A stretch of 64,000 nucleotides of DNA from Kineosphaera limosa NBRC 100340 (GCF_000298215.1 NZ_BAHD01000005.1:1-64000), one strand, 5' to 3'. Positions 22,518 through 32,768 are shown, counted from the stretch's first letter. Numbers and translations are program-made. Notes: generated from the sequence alone by a model not told the origin.

Positions 22518-25196
22518 GTGAGTCGACTGCTGCTGTTGGACGGACATTCGATGGCCTACCGGGCCTTCTTCGCCTTGCCCGCGGAGAACTTCTCGACGAG
22601 TTCGGGGCAGACCACGAACGCCGTCTACGGGTTCACCTCGATGCTCATCAACATGCTGCGCGACGAGGAGCCGACCCACGTCGGAGTCGCGTTCGACCTG
22701 TCCCGCAAGACGTTCCGCACCGAGGCCTATGCCGACTACAAGGCGACCCGATCGGCCACGCCCGACGCCTTCTCCGGGCAGGTGCCCCTCGTGCAGGAGG
22801 TGCTCGACGCGCTGCGCATCCCCCACGTGGCCGTCCCTGGCTTCGAGGCCGACGACATCATCGCGACGCTGACCACGCAGGCCGTCGAGGCGGGCATGGA
22901 GGTGCTCATCGTCTCGGGTGACCGCGACGCCTTCCAACTCGTCAGCCCGCAGACCACGCTGCTGTACCCGGTCCGGGGTGTCTCGGAGGTGGCGCGGATG
23001 ACGCCGGAGGCGGTCGAGGCCAAATACGGGGTGCCGCCGCAGCGGTACAGCGACCTCGCGGCGCTCGTGGGGGAGACCTCGGACAACCTGCCCGGGGTCC
23101 CCGGTGTCGGCCCTAAGACGGCCGCCAAGTGGATCACCCAGTTCGGCGATCTCACCGGCATCATCGCCGGCGCCGACACGATCAAGGGCAAGGCGGGGGA
23201 GTCGCTGCGTACCCACCTCGGGCAGGTGATGACCAACCGGCAGCTCAACGAGTTGGTCCGCGACGTGCAGGTGCCCCTGAGCGTCGACGATCTCGCCCGC
23301 CGCACGTGGGACCGCGACGAGGTGCACACGGTTTTCGACGGCCTGCAGTTCGGCGTGCAGATGCGGGATCGGCTGTTCGCGCTGCAGACCGCGGAGCCAG
23401 AGGCTCAAGAGGGCTTCGACGTCGACTCCCAGGTGCTGGCCCCCGGCGAGCTGGGCGGGTGGCTGGCCGATCAGGCCGGGCCGGGCCGGCGGGCCGGGCT
23501 GGAGGTCACCGGGCAGTGGGCGCGGGGCACCGGTGACGCGCAGGCCATCGCGTTCGCCGGGGCCGGAGGTCCGGCGGCCTATGCGACCCTCGCCGACCTT
23601 ACGCCGGCCGACGAGGCGGCCTTGGCGGCCTGGCTGGCCGATCCGTCGCGCCCGAAGGTGCTGCACGAGGCCAAGCCACAGGTGCACATGTTGGGAGAGC
23701 GCGGACTGCCGATCGCCGGAGTGGTCGCCGACACCGCACTTGCGGCCTACATCGTGCGACCCGACCAGCGCAGCTACGACCTGGCCGACCTGAGCTTGCG
23801 GCACCTGCACCGAGAGCTGCGCACCGAGTCCGGTGCCGACACAGGTGCCCAGCCGACCTTGGGCTTCGACCTCGAAGACGACGAGACAGCGACCACGTCG
23901 ATGGTGCGGGCTCGGGCGGTGCTCGAGCTGTCCGAGGCCCTCGACGAGGTGCTGGCACAGACGGGCCAGTCCGAGCTGCTCGCCGACGTCGAGTTGCCGT
24001 TGGTCGGGGTGCTGGCGCAGATGGAGCGCCTGGGCATCGCCGTCGACGCCGATCATCTGCGCGGGCTCGAGGCAGACTTCGCGATGAAGGTGGCGACCGC
24101 GCAGAGCGACGCGTGGGAGGCGATCGGTGGCGAGCAGGTCAATCTCGGGTCGCCCAAGCAGCTGCAGACCGTGCTGTTCGACACCCTCCAGCTGCCCAAG
24201 ACCCGCCGCACCAAGACTGGCTACACGACCGACGCCGAGGCGCTGGCCGACCTGTACGCCAAGACCGAGCACCCCTTCCTCGAGGCGCTGCTGCGGCACC
24301 GCGACTCCACCCGGCTGCGGGTCACCGTCGAGGGCCTGTTGAAGTCCATCGCCGACGACGGCCGCATCCACACCACCTACGGGCAGACGGTGGCGGCCAC
24401 CGGCCGGCTCTCATCGGTCGACCCCAACCTGCAGAACATCCCGATCCGCACGGAGGAGGGGCGCCGCATCCGTGACGTCTTCGTCGTCGGAGAGGGCTAC
24501 GAGAGCCTCATGTCGGCGGACTACAGCCAGATCGAGATGCGGATCATGGCTCACCTGTCCGGCGACCCGGGACTCATCGAGGCGTTCCGCTCCGGCGAGG
24601 ACCTGCACCGCTTCGTCGGCTCCCGCGTGTTCGGCGTCGAGCCGGCGGAGGTCGACAACGAGCAGCGGGCCAAGATCAAGGCCATGTCTTACGGCCTGGC
24701 CTACGGGCTGTCGGCCTTCGGGCTCTCCCGGCAGCTCGGCATCCCCACCGGCGAGGCCTCGGCGCTCATGGAGGGCTATTTCGAACGCTTCGGCGGGGTG
24801 CGCGATTACCTGCGCGAGATCGTGGCGATCGCCCGTCAGACCGGCTACACCGAGACGATGCTCGGCCGGCGGCGCTACCTGCCCGACCTGACGGCCGACA
24901 ACCGGCAACGCCGCGAGATGGCCGAGCGGATGGCGCTCAACGCACCGATCCAGGGCTCGGCCGCCGACATCATGAAGGTCGCCATGCTGCGGGTCGACGC
25001 CGCCCTGCTGGAGGCGCAGGCCTCGTCGCGGGTGCTGCTGCAGGTGCACGACGAGTTGGTGCTCGAAGTGGCCCCGGGCGAGGCCGACGACGTCGAGGCC
25101 CTCGTGCGCGAGCAGATGGGCGACGCCGTGACGATGGACGTGCCGCTGGAGGTGCACGTCGGGCGCGGCCGCAGCTGGCACGACGCCGAGCACTAG
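22518..25196 (+). CDS. polA: DNA polymerase I
   Basis: 892 aa. The N-terminal 5'-3' exonuclease (SRLLLLDGHSMAYRAFFALP, FEADDIIATLT, VSGDRDAFQLV, DNLPGVPGVGPKTA) is intact. The middle 3'-5' exonuclease-like domain (residues about 300-500) lacks the usual DxE exo motif, so proofreading is probably absent. The polymerase domain has motif A (MSADYSQIEMRIMAHLSGD), motif B (RAKIKAMSYGLAYG) and motif C (LQVHDELVLE). Start GTG 22518 gives the conserved SRLLLLDGHS. Used in repair and Okazaki fragment maturation. Confidence 0.97.
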   Translation: MSRLLLLDGHSMAYRAFFALPAENFSTSSGQTTNAVYGFTSMLINMLRDEEPTHVGVAFDLSRKTFRTEAYADYKATRSATPDAFSGQVPLVQEVLDALRIPHVAVPGFEADDIIATLTTQAVEAGMEVLIVSGDRDAFQLVSPQTTLLYPVRGVSEVARMTPEAVEAKYGVPPQRYSDLAALVGETSDNLPGVPGVGPKTAAKWITQFGDLTGIIAGADTIKGKAGESLRTHLGQVMTNRQLNELVRDVQVPLSVDDLARRTWDRDEVHTVFDGLQFGVQMRDRLFALQTAEPEAQEGFDVDSQVLAPGELGGWLADQAGPGRRAGLEVTGQWARGTGDAQAIAFAGAGGPAAYATLADLTPADEAALAAWLADPSRPKVLHEAKPQVHMLGERGLPIAGVVADTALAAYIVRPDQRSYDLADLSLRHLHRELRTESGADTGAQPTLGFDLEDDETATTSMVRARAVLELSEALDEVLAQTGQSELLADVELPLVGVLAQMERLGIAVDADHLRGLEADFAMKVATAQSDAWEAIGGEQVNLGSPKQLQTVLFDTLQLPKTRRTKTGYTTDAEALADLYAKTEHPFLEALLRHRDSTRLRVTVEGLLKSIADDGRIHTTYGQTVAATGRLSSVDPNLQNIPIRTEEGRRIRDVFVVGEGYESLMSADYSQIEMRIMAHLSGDPGLIEAFRSGEDLHRFVGSRVFGVEPAEVDNEQRAKIKAMSYGLAYGLSAFGLSRQLGIPTGEASALMEGYFERFGGVRDYLREIVAIARQTGYTETMLGRRRYLPDLTADNRQRREMAERMALNAPIQGSAADIMKVAMLRVDAALLEAQASSRVLLQVHDELVLEVAPGEADDVEALVREQMGDAVTMDVPLEVHVGRGRSWHDAEH

Positions 25197-25241
25197 GGTC
25201 GTCGAGCACTAGGGGCCGTCGAACACCAGGCGCCTCGACCC

Positions 25242-26120
25242 CTAGGCCGAGCGGGCCACCCAGATGACGGTGCCGGGCAGGTACTCGCCGCGCAGGGGGC
25301 TCCAGCCGCCCCACGTGTGCGGATTGTGCTCGGGCCACTGCGGCTCGTGCGCGGCCTCCAGGCTCAGCCCGGCCGCGACGATCTCGGCGATCCGCGAAGC
25401 CATCGTGGGGTGCGTCTCGGCGTACTCCAGCCGGCCGGAGGCCGCCCGCTCGGTGTAGGCCCGCCGGTCCCAGTAGGGGGTGCTCACCGTGAGCCCCGTG
25501 TGCCCGGGGACGTCGGGAAAGCACCAGCGGATGGGGTGCGGCTCGGCGGCCACCAGCAGCCCGCCCGGCCGTAGCACCCGCGCCGCCTCGGCGAACACCG
25601 CCGATCCGTCGGCCACGAAGGGCAGCACCCCGTAGGCGGTGAACACGATGTCGAAGCTCGCGTCGGCGAACGGCAGCCGGCGTCCGTCGCACTGGACGAG
25701 CGGGACCGCCCCGAACTCGGGCGCACCGCCCTGCGGCCGGGAGCCCAGCTGCTGGTCGATGGTGGCGGCGGTGGCGAGCATCCCGCCCGACAGGTCGGAG
25801 GCGACCGCGCGCGCCCCGCGGCGCCGCAGCGAGCGCGCGCCCTGGGCGGCCCCCGCGCCGATCTCCAACACGTCGCGCCCGGCGACCTCGCCCAACAGGC
25901 CCAGCTCCTCCTCGCTCCACCCCTCTGGCCCCCAGATGAGCCGCGCGTCGCCGAGAAAGTCACCGTGCTCGGCGTAGTAGCCGGCCGCGTTCGCGTCCCA
26001 CCAACCGCGATTGGCGGCCACCGCCTCCGCGGGGTCGACGGTCGCCCGCGCCACCTGCGGCTCGGGTGTGTCGGATAGATCAGGCACGTCGGGCAGGTCC
26101 GGCAGCTCCGGGGTCTCCAT
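25242..26120 (-). CDS. Class I SAM-dependent methyltransferase
   Basis: 292 aa. A Pro/Asp/Leu-rich N-terminal stretch (PELPDLPDVPDLSDTPEP) precedes WWDANAAGYYAEHGDFLG. Motif I is VLEIGAGAAQGARSL, and the SAM-binding acidic residue follows in AVASDLSGGML; FDIVFTAYGVLPFV and EAARVLRPGGLLVAAEPHPI are the post-I and later motifs of the Methyltransf_11 type. Substrate unknown. This type of gene is commonly found next to polA/rpsA in actinobacteria. Convergent with polA. Confidence 0.85.
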   Translation of the reverse strand: METPELPDLPDVPDLSDTPEPQVARATVDPAEAVAANRGWWDANAAGYYAEHGDFLGDARLIWGPEGWSEEELGLLGEVAGRDVLEIGAGAAQGARSLRRRGARAVASDLSGGMLATAATIDQQLGSRPQGGAPEFGAVPLVQCDGRRLPFADASFDIVFTAYGVLPFVADGSAVFAEAARVLRPGGLLVAAEPHPIRWCFPDVPGHTGLTVSTPYWDRRAYTERAASGRLEYAETHPTMASRIAEIVAAGLSLEAAHEPQWPEHNPHTWGGWSPLRGEYLPGTVIWVARSA

Positions 26121-26433
26121 GCCCCCAGTGTGGCCTCGCGCGCGCTGCGACCGGCCCGCATGCCGGGCACCCCTTTGTACCTGCGGCCACCGGAGCGGTA
26201 GTGTTAGCAAGAGCACTCGTCTGTCCGCCGCCGACGGCGTCACCCGCACCGAAACAGTCCGGTGATCGAGCGTCCGGCGGTTTCGTGTGTCCACCGTCGG
26301 TTCCGGATCGGTTGTGTCGGCCCAGCCAGCTCCGCCGAACCAGGCCCGACGACATCCTGTCCACCAGGGTGCCGTACGCCCGGCCGGGCCGCGGCGCCCC
26401 TCGAACACAACCGTCCATCGGAGCCCCCACTAC
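26121..26433 (+). promoter_or_regulatory. rpsA leader and divergent promoter region
   Basis: 313 bp between the divergent methyltransferase gene and rpsA. The rpsA frame is open through part of it, but the residues (many Arg/Pro/Ser) are unlike S1 and the conserved S1 N terminus begins at 26434. Probably the promoter and a long 5' leader; GGAG lies 11 nt before the ATG. I see no known riboswitch or r-protein binding structure. Confidence 0.45.
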
Positions 26434-27903
26434 ATGACTGCCACCACGGCTACAGCTCAGATCGCGATCAACGACATCGGGTCGGAAGAAGACCTGCTTG
26501 CGGCGATCGACTCGACGATCAAGCACTTCAACGACGGCGACATCGTCGAAGGTGTCATCGTCAAGGTCGACCGGGACGAGGTTCTCCTCGACATCGGTTA
26601 CAAGACCGAGGGTGTCATTCCCTCTCGCGAACTCTCCATCAAGCACGACGTCGACCCCGGTGAGGTTGTCACCGTCGGCGACGAGGTCGAGGCCCTGGTT
26701 CTCCAGAAGGAGGACAAGGAGGGTCGGCTGATCCTGTCCAAGAAGCGCGCCCAGTACGAGCGCGCCTGGGGCACGATCGAGAAGGTCAAGGAGGAGGACG
26801 GCGTCGTCACCGGCACCGTCATCGAGGTCGTCAAGGGTGGCCTCATCCTCGACATCGGCCTGCGTGGCTTCCTGCCCGCCTCCCTCGTCGAGATGCGTCG
26901 CGTCCGCGACCTCCAGCCGTATGTCGGCAAGGAGATCGAGGCCAAGATCATCGAGCTCGACAAGAACCGCAACAACGTGGTGCTCTCGCGTCGCGCGTGG
27001 CTCGAGCAGACCCAGTCCGAGGTGCGCACCACCTTCCTGCGGGAACTGCAGAAGGGTCAGGTCCGCTCCGGCGTCGTCTCCTCGATCGTCAACTTCGGCG
27101 CGTTCGTCGACCTCGGTGGGGTCGACGGCCTGGTGCACGTCTCCGAGCTCTCTTGGAAGCACATCGACCACCCCTCCGAGGTCGTCGAGGTCGGCCAGGA
27201 GGTCACGGTCGAGGTGCTCGACGTCGACATGGACCGCGAGCGCGTCTCCCTGTCGCTCAAGGCGACGCAGGAAGACCCGTGGCAGCACTTCGCCCGCACC
27301 CACGCGATCGGCCAGGTCGTGCCGGGCAAGGTCACCAAGCTCGTTCCGTTCGGTGCGTTCGTGCGCGTCGACGACGGCATCGAGGGCCTGGTCCACATCT
27401 CCGAGCTGGCCGAGCGCCACGTGGAGCTGCCGGAGCAGGTCGTCACCGTCGGCGGCGAGATCTTCGTCAAGGTCATCGACATCGACCTGGAGCGTCGTCG
27501 CATCAGCCTGAGCCTCAAGCAGGCGAACGACGCCGCGCTGGGCAACGCCGAGTTCGACCCGACGCTGTACGGCATGGCCGCCGAGTACGACGAGCAGGGC
27601 AACTACAAGTACCCCGAGGGCTTCGACCCGGAGGCGAACGAGTGGCTGCCCGGTCACGACGAGGCCCGCGAGCGCTGGGAGAAGCAGTACGCTGACGCGC
27701 ACGCCCGTTGGGAGGCGCACCGCGCCCAGGTCGAAGAGGCCCAGAAGGCCGACGCCGAGGCTGCCGCCTCCGGCGAGACCGCCCCGACGTCGTACTCCTC
27801 GGGTTCGCAGCAGGACACCGGCAGTCAGGTCTCGGCTGCGGAGGGCACGCTGGCCTCCGACGCCGCCCTCGCCGCCCTGCGCGAGAAGCTCACCGGTCAC
27901 TGA
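26434..27903 (+). CDS. rpsA: 30S ribosomal protein S1
   Basis: 489 aa. Four S1 (OB-fold) RNA-binding repeats: GDIVEGVIVKVDRDEVLLDIGYKTEG, VVTGTVIEVVKGGLILDIGLRGFLP, GQVRSGVVSSIVNFGAFVDLGGVDGL and GQVVPGKVTKLVPFGAFVRVDDG (each given in part). The C-terminal 100 residues are charged and Ala/Glu-rich, as in actinobacterial S1. Binds mRNA at the ribosome. Codon choice is more uniform than in neighbours (GTC, CTC, AAG), consistent with high expression. A terminator follows. Confidence 0.97.
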   Translation: MTATTATAQIAINDIGSEEDLLAAIDSTIKHFNDGDIVEGVIVKVDRDEVLLDIGYKTEGVIPSRELSIKHDVDPGEVVTVGDEVEALVLQKEDKEGRLILSKKRAQYERAWGTIEKVKEEDGVVTGTVIEVVKGGLILDIGLRGFLPASLVEMRRVRDLQPYVGKEIEAKIIELDKNRNNVVLSRRAWLEQTQSEVRTTFLRELQKGQVRSGVVSSIVNFGAFVDLGGVDGLVHVSELSWKHIDHPSEVVEVGQEVTVEVLDVDMDRERVSLSLKATQEDPWQHFARTHAIGQVVPGKVTKLVPFGAFVRVDDGIEGLVHISELAERHVELPEQVVTVGGEIFVKVIDIDLERRRISLSLKQANDAALGNAEFDPTLYGMAAEYDEQGNYKYPEGFDPEANEWLPGHDEARERWEKQYADAHARWEAHRAQVEEAQKADAEAAASGETAPTSYSSGSQQDTGSQVSAAEGTLASDAALAALREKLTGH

Positions 27904-27937
27904 TCGGTCGTTGAGCCGCGCGGCCTAGCGCCGCTGC

Positions 27938-27974
27938 CGACGGGCCCCGACTCATCTGGAGTCGGGGCCCGTCG
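27938..27974 (+). terminator. rpsA terminator
   Basis: A perfect 15-bp stem (27938-27952 with 27960-27974) with loop CATCTGG, 35 nt after the rpsA stop. Confidence 0.85.
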
Positions 27975-28020
27975 TCGCGTCCGGCTGCCCGCGTGTCGCC
28001 CCGGTTGCTACAACGGTGGG

Positions 28021-28923
28021 GTGACGACGTACTCAGCTCGCCGCGCACGACCGGGGCCATGGCGCTCCGGCTTCGACATCCAGGGTCATCGGGGCGCCAA
28101 GGGGCACGTCGCCGAGAGCACGTGGCCCTCGTTCGCACGGGCCGTCGCGCTGGGTGCCACGACCGTGGAGTTCGACGTGCGCCTCACCGCCGACGCGCAG
28201 GTGGTGGTCTGGCACGACGCCACGCTGGCTCGGGCCCAGCCATCGGTCGCCGCGGAGGTGCGTGGCGCCTGGATCGCGCAGCTACCTGCGGAGGTCGTCG
28301 TCGCCACGCCGATCAGCCCCACCGGTGATCGCGTGCTGCGGCTGGTCGACCTGCTCACCCGGATGCGCGCCCAGCTGCCGGGCACGTGGGCGAACATCGA
28401 GATCAAGGTCGATCACAACGTGCCGGGCGCCCCGATCCTGCGCGAGCCGCTCGTGACGGCCGTGCTGGAAGCGATCGCGTCGACCGGGATGGCCGACCGC
28501 GCGATCGTGCACTCCTTCGACTGGGCCGTGCTCGTGCAGGCCGCGCACGAGGCACCGCACCTGCCGCGGTCGGCGCTGCTGGAGTCCCTGACACTGGCGC
28601 CGGGTAGTCCCTGGCTCGCCGGCCTCGATCCGACCTCGTGGTCGACCCCGCAGGAGGTCGTCGCCGCGGCGACCCAGATCGGCGCCGACGCGATCTGCCC
28701 CAACTGGGAGTGGCCGTGCGACGGCAACCCTGTCGCGCCGCGGGGCCGACTCGAGGAGCCCTTCGTGGCGGCCGCCCACACCGCCGGCCTGCCGGTCGTC
28801 GCCTGGACGGTCAACGAGACTGCCCAGCTCGAGCGGCTCGTGGGATTGGGGGTCGACGGGCTGGTCAGCGACTATCCCGACCGGGTGGTCGCCGCGCTGG
28901 CGGGCCGCGCGAAACCGCCGTGA
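28021..28923 (+). CDS. Glycerophosphodiester phosphodiesterase family protein
   Basis: 300 aa. The HRGAKGHVAESTWPSF motif (His and Glu), the metal ligands in TTVEFDVRLT, the second His in VVVWHDATLAR, NIEIKV and the C-terminal VVAWTVNETAQLERLVGLGVDGLVSDYP are the full GDPD signature. There is no signal peptide, so it likely acts in the cytoplasm, releasing sn-glycerol-3-phosphate from glycerophosphodiesters. Start GTG 28021. Confidence 0.92.
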   Translation: MTTYSARRARPGPWRSGFDIQGHRGAKGHVAESTWPSFARAVALGATTVEFDVRLTADAQVVVWHDATLARAQPSVAAEVRGAWIAQLPAEVVVATPISPTGDRVLRLVDLLTRMRAQLPGTWANIEIKVDHNVPGAPILREPLVTAVLEAIASTGMADRAIVHSFDWAVLVQAAHEAPHLPRSALLESLTLAPGSPWLAGLDPTSWSTPQEVVAAATQIGADAICPNWEWPCDGNPVAPRGRLEEPFVAAAHTAGLPVVAWTVNETAQLERLVGLGVDGLVSDYPDRVVAALAGRAKPP

Positions 28924-28983
28924 TCTGCCTCGCCAGCGGCACGAAACCGCCCGTGACCAGCGTGTTGGGGATAGGGTCAGGTC

Positions 28984-30177
28984 ATGTTGCGCATCGGTCT
29001 GACGGGTGGCATCGGTTCCGGCAAGTCAACGGCAACAGGCGCCTTGGCCGAGTTGGGCGCGCTGGTGGTCGACGCAGACGCCCTCTCGCGTGAGGTCGTG
29101 GCGCCCGGCACCGACGGTTTGTCGGCGGTCGTGGAGCGCTTCGGCGAGGGCGTGCTGGACAGCGACGGGGCGTTGAATCGCTCGGCGCTGGCCACCGCAG
29201 TCTTCGACGACGAGGATGCGCGCCGCGAGCTGGAGGCGATCATCCACCCGCGGATCGCGACCCGCACGAGCGAACTCATGGCGTCGGCCGCCCCCGACCA
29301 GATCGTCGTGCACGACGTGCCGCTGCTCGTCGAGAAGCGGATGGGCCCGAACTACCACCTCGTAGTGGTCATCGACGCGCACCAGGGCACCCGACTCGAG
29401 CGTCTCGTGCAGCAACGCGGCATGTCGGAGGCGCAGGCCCGCGCCCGCATGGATCACCAGGCCAGCGACGATCAGCGGCTCGCGGCCGCCGACGTCGTGC
29501 TCTCCAACGACGGGCCGGTGCACGAACTGCAGCAGGCGACGCGGGCGTTGTGGGAGCAGCGGCTCGTGCCCTTCGACGAGAATCTGCGCGCCGACCGGGT
29601 GGCGCGCCCCGCGCAGCAGGCGGTGCTCGCGGACTACGACCCGTCGTGGGCGTCCACCGCGCAACGGCTCACCGAGCGGATCAGCGCGGCGCTGGGGGAG
29701 CGCGCCCCCGAGATCGAACACGTGGGCTCCACGGCCGTGGCCGGCATGCCCGGCAAAGACGCGATCGACCTGCAGATCGGGGTGCGTTCGCTCTCCGACG
29801 CCGACGACCCGCAGTTCGTGCAGGCGTTGAGCCGCCTGGGCTTTCCCCGGATCGACGACTACCGGATGGACCACCCGACCGATGCGCTGCCCGACCCCTC
29901 GTTGTGGGTCAAGCGGTTCCACGGCTCGGCCGACCCGGGCCGGGTGGTGCATCTGCACGTGCGTGAGCTGGGCAGCGCTGGCTGGCAGTACGCGCTGCTC
30001 TTTCGCGACTGGCTGCGGGCCGAGCCCGACGCCGCCGTCGAGTACGTCGACGTCAAGGCCCGTCTCTCCCAGGAGCACGGCCTGAACAACGGCTACGCCG
30101 AGGCCAAGGCGCCCTGGTTCAGCTCGATCTGGCCCCGCATGCAGGCCTTCGCCCAGCGCACCGGCTGGACCGACTGA
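28984..30177 (+). CDS. coaE: Dephospho-CoA kinase fused to a UPF0157 (GrpB-like) domain
   Basis: 397 aa. Residues 1-200 are CoaE, the last step of coenzyme A synthesis: P-loop GLTGGIGSGKST, VDADALSREVV, VHDVPLLVE and the lid region QQRGMSEAQARARM. Residues about 205-395 form a UPF0157 domain, related to nucleotidyltransferases: VLADYDPSWASTAQ, IEHVGSTAVAGMPGKDAIDL, RVVHLHVRELGS and RDWLRAEPDAAVEY. The same fusion is known in mycobacteria; the role of the second domain is unsettled. The usual neighbour uvrB is displaced by the GH31/TRAP cassette. Confidence 0.95.
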   Translation: MLRIGLTGGIGSGKSTATGALAELGALVVDADALSREVVAPGTDGLSAVVERFGEGVLDSDGALNRSALATAVFDDEDARRELEAIIHPRIATRTSELMASAAPDQIVVHDVPLLVEKRMGPNYHLVVVIDAHQGTRLERLVQQRGMSEAQARARMDHQASDDQRLAAADVVLSNDGPVHELQQATRALWEQRLVPFDENLRADRVARPAQQAVLADYDPSWASTAQRLTERISAALGERAPEIEHVGSTAVAGMPGKDAIDLQIGVRSLSDADDPQFVQALSRLGFPRIDDYRMDHPTDALPDPSLWVKRFHGSADPGRVVHLHVRELGSAGWQYALLFRDWLRAEPDAAVEYVDVKARLSQEHGLNNGYAEAKAPWFSSIWPRMQAFAQRTGWTD

Positions 30178-30192
30178 GCGTAGGCCCTCCAA

Positions 30193-32697
30193 ATGCGCAT
30201 CGCCCGCCGGCTGAAGGACGTGGCGGTGCGCGACGGCTACGCGACCCTGCGGACCGACGCCGTCGACATCCGGCTGTGGTTCCTCACCGACGACATCCTG
30301 CGCGTCCGGGCGGGGTTTGGCGGCACCTTCGCAGAAGCCTCGTACAGCCTCGTCACGACCGCCTGGCCCGACCGGCTCGACGACGTGCACGGCGCGGCGC
30401 GCATGCGCCTGACCCCCGCTCGTTTCGACCTCCAGGAGGAGGAGACGCGGGTCGTCGTGGCCGGTGCGCGCCTGCGGGTGGAAGTGGAGCGCGACCCGCT
30501 GCGCCTGATCGTGCGCGATGCCGATGGCACCGTGCTGCACGAGGACATCGCAGGTCTGGCCTACCGGCAGGACCCCAACGGCCGACGGCTGCACACCAGC
30601 CGCATCGAACCCGACGACCGCTTCTACGGTTTCGGGGAGAAGACCGGTCGGCTCGACAAGGCCCGGCAGCGGCTTGTCATGAGCCCGCGGGACTGCATGG
30701 GCTACGACCCCAAGGAGACGGATTCGCTGTACAAGCACATCCCGTTCTATGTGCGGCTCGGGCGGCGCTCCCGGGTGGCGGTCGGGTACTTCTACCACAA
30801 CACGTACGAGTGCGAATTCGACCTCGGGCGGTCCCGCAGCAACTATTGGCCGCCGTCGTCGACCTATCGCACCGACGGCGGCGACATCGACCTCTTCCTC
30901 ATCGCCGGCCCGGCCATTCGCGACGTCGTGCGGCGGTACACGCAGTTGACCGGCACGTCGGCGATGCTGCCCAAGAGCGCGCTGGGCTATCTCGGCTCAT
31001 CCATGTACTACCCGGAACTGCCGCGGGGCTGTGACCAGGCGATTCTCAACTTCGTCGAGACGAGTCGTGCGTACGAGATGCCGATCGACGGCTTTCAACT
31101 CTCCTCCGGATACACCCAGCAGGAGACGGCCGACGGACTGAAACGCTGCGTCTTCACGTGGAACGACGATCGCTTCGGCGACCCCGCGGCGTTCTTCGCG
31201 GCCATGGCCGCACGCGGGCTGACCACCTCGCCGAACGTCAAACCGGGCGTGCTGCTCGTGCACCCCGAACGCGACGCGATGGCCGCGGCGGATCTGTTCG
31301 TGCGGGACAGCGCGGGCGACGAGCCCGCCGTCGGCATGTGGTGGGGCGGCCCGGGGAACTTTGTCGACTTCACCAAACCGGCGGCGCGCGCACAGTGGGC
31401 GCGGCTGCTCACGGAGCACGTGTTGGCGAAGGGCACCGCGTCGGTGTGGAACGACAACTGCGAGTACGACAGCCTGGTCGACCTCGACGCGCGGTGCGAC
31501 TTCGACGGTGCGGGCGGCACGATCGGTCAGCTCAAGGCGGTCATGGCCAACCTCATGTGCCAGGTGACCGTCGAGGCGATCGAGCGGCACGACCCCGACG
31601 CCCGCCCGTTCGTCGTCTGCCGCTCGGGCCACGCCGGCATCCAACGCTTCGCGCAGACCTGGTCGGGCGACAACGAGACGTCGTGGGATTCGCTGGAATA
31701 CAACATCGCCACCGTTCTGGGCATGAGCCTGTCCGGCGTCGCCAATCAGGGGAGCGACATCGGTGGCTTCTACGGTCCCGCCCCGGATGCCGAACTGTTC
31801 GTCCGCTGGATCCAGCACGGCATCTTCCAGCCGCGCTTCTCGATCCACTCCGTGAACACCGACAACACGGTGACCGAGCCGTGGATGTACTCCGCGCACA
31901 CCGACACGATCCGGGAGGCCTTCGACCTGCGGTACCGACTGTTCCCGTACCTGTATTCGCTGATGGCGCGCGCGCACGAGACCGGCCTGCCCATCGTGGA
32001 GCCGCTGTGCAGCGCCTTCCAGCACGACCCGGCGTGCGACCAGGAGTCCGTCGACTTCATGCTCGGCGACGCCCTGCTGGTCGCGAATGTCGTGCGACCC
32101 GGCGCCACCGTTCGCAGCGTCTACCTACCGGCGGACCACGAGTTCTTCGACGTCTGGACGCGGCAGTGCTATGCGGGCGGGCAACGGATCGACGTGCCGG
32201 TCGACCTGCGCAGCATCCCGCTGTTCCTGCGCGCCGGGGGCATCATGGCCCTCGCCGAGAACCCGCTGCAGAATCTGGCGACCGAGCAGGTCACCCGCCT
32301 GCGGTTGCTCTGCGCGCCGCAACGCGACGGGCGATTCACGCTGTACGAGGACGACGGCGTCAGCACGGCCTACCGGCGCGGCGAGTCCCTGACGACGCAG
32401 GTGGCCATGACGACGAGCGGACCGCGCACCGTGCTGGCGTTCGAGCACCGCGGCGCCTACCGCAGCGCCGTGCGCACCGTGCACCTCGACCTCGTCCATC
32501 CGGACAAGGCGCCGTTCTGGGTGCGCCTCGACGATGCCGAGCTGCCGCACCTGCTGGACCGTCGCGCCTTCGAGCAAGCGGAGGCGGGCTGGTACTACTC
32601 CCAGACCCTGCGATCAGTGCAGATCACCTACCCCAACCCGCACCGCGACCACACGGTCACGGTCTCCTTCGAACATTTCGACATGATCGGCATCTGA
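30193..32697 (+). CDS. Glycoside hydrolase family 31 enzyme
   Basis: 834 aa. The N-terminal beta-sandwich has FYGFGEKTGRLDK. In the catalytic barrel the nucleophile Asp is in SVWNDNCEYD (variant of WxDxNE) and the acid/base Asp in WSGDNETSWDSLEYN; DIGGFYGP and RWIQHGIFQPRFSIHS fit GH31 substrate loops. C-terminal beta domains include YEDDGVSTAYRRGE. No signal peptide, so it acts in the cytoplasm, presumably on an imported alpha-glycoside. Substrate cannot be assigned from these motifs. It begins 15 nt after coaE and leads a cassette with TRAP transporter genes, suggesting that its substrate enters through that transporter. Confidence 0.92.
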   Translation: MRIARRLKDVAVRDGYATLRTDAVDIRLWFLTDDILRVRAGFGGTFAEASYSLVTTAWPDRLDDVHGAARMRLTPARFDLQEEETRVVVAGARLRVEVERDPLRLIVRDADGTVLHEDIAGLAYRQDPNGRRLHTSRIEPDDRFYGFGEKTGRLDKARQRLVMSPRDCMGYDPKETDSLYKHIPFYVRLGRRSRVAVGYFYHNTYECEFDLGRSRSNYWPPSSTYRTDGGDIDLFLIAGPAIRDVVRRYTQLTGTSAMLPKSALGYLGSSMYYPELPRGCDQAILNFVETSRAYEMPIDGFQLSSGYTQQETADGLKRCVFTWNDDRFGDPAAFFAAMAARGLTTSPNVKPGVLLVHPERDAMAAADLFVRDSAGDEPAVGMWWGGPGNFVDFTKPAARAQWARLLTEHVLAKGTASVWNDNCEYDSLVDLDARCDFDGAGGTIGQLKAVMANLMCQVTVEAIERHDPDARPFVVCRSGHAGIQRFAQTWSGDNETSWDSLEYNIATVLGMSLSGVANQGSDIGGFYGPAPDAELFVRWIQHGIFQPRFSIHSVNTDNTVTEPWMYSAHTDTIREAFDLRYRLFPYLYSLMARAHETGLPIVEPLCSAFQHDPACDQESVDFMLGDALLVANVVRPGATVRSVYLPADHEFFDVWTRQCYAGGQRIDVPVDLRSIPLFLRAGGIMALAENPLQNLATEQVTRLRLLCAPQRDGRFTLYEDDGVSTAYRRGESLTTQVAMTTSGPRTVLAFEHRGAYRSAVRTVHLDLVHPDKAPFWVRLDDAELPHLLDRRAFEQAEAGWYYSQTLRSVQITYPNPHRDHTVTVSFEHFDMIGI

Positions 32698-32768
32698 ACG
32701 ACCGGACGACCACAGGCACGACCACGAGCACGACCTCAGCGCACGACCGGAGGAAAGGCAATGACGCC

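Noticed and set aside
26121-26433. An N-terminal extension of S1 from the open upstream frame
   Set aside because: The extra residues are Pro/Arg/Ser-rich and unlike S1, while ATG 26434 gives the conserved N terminus.
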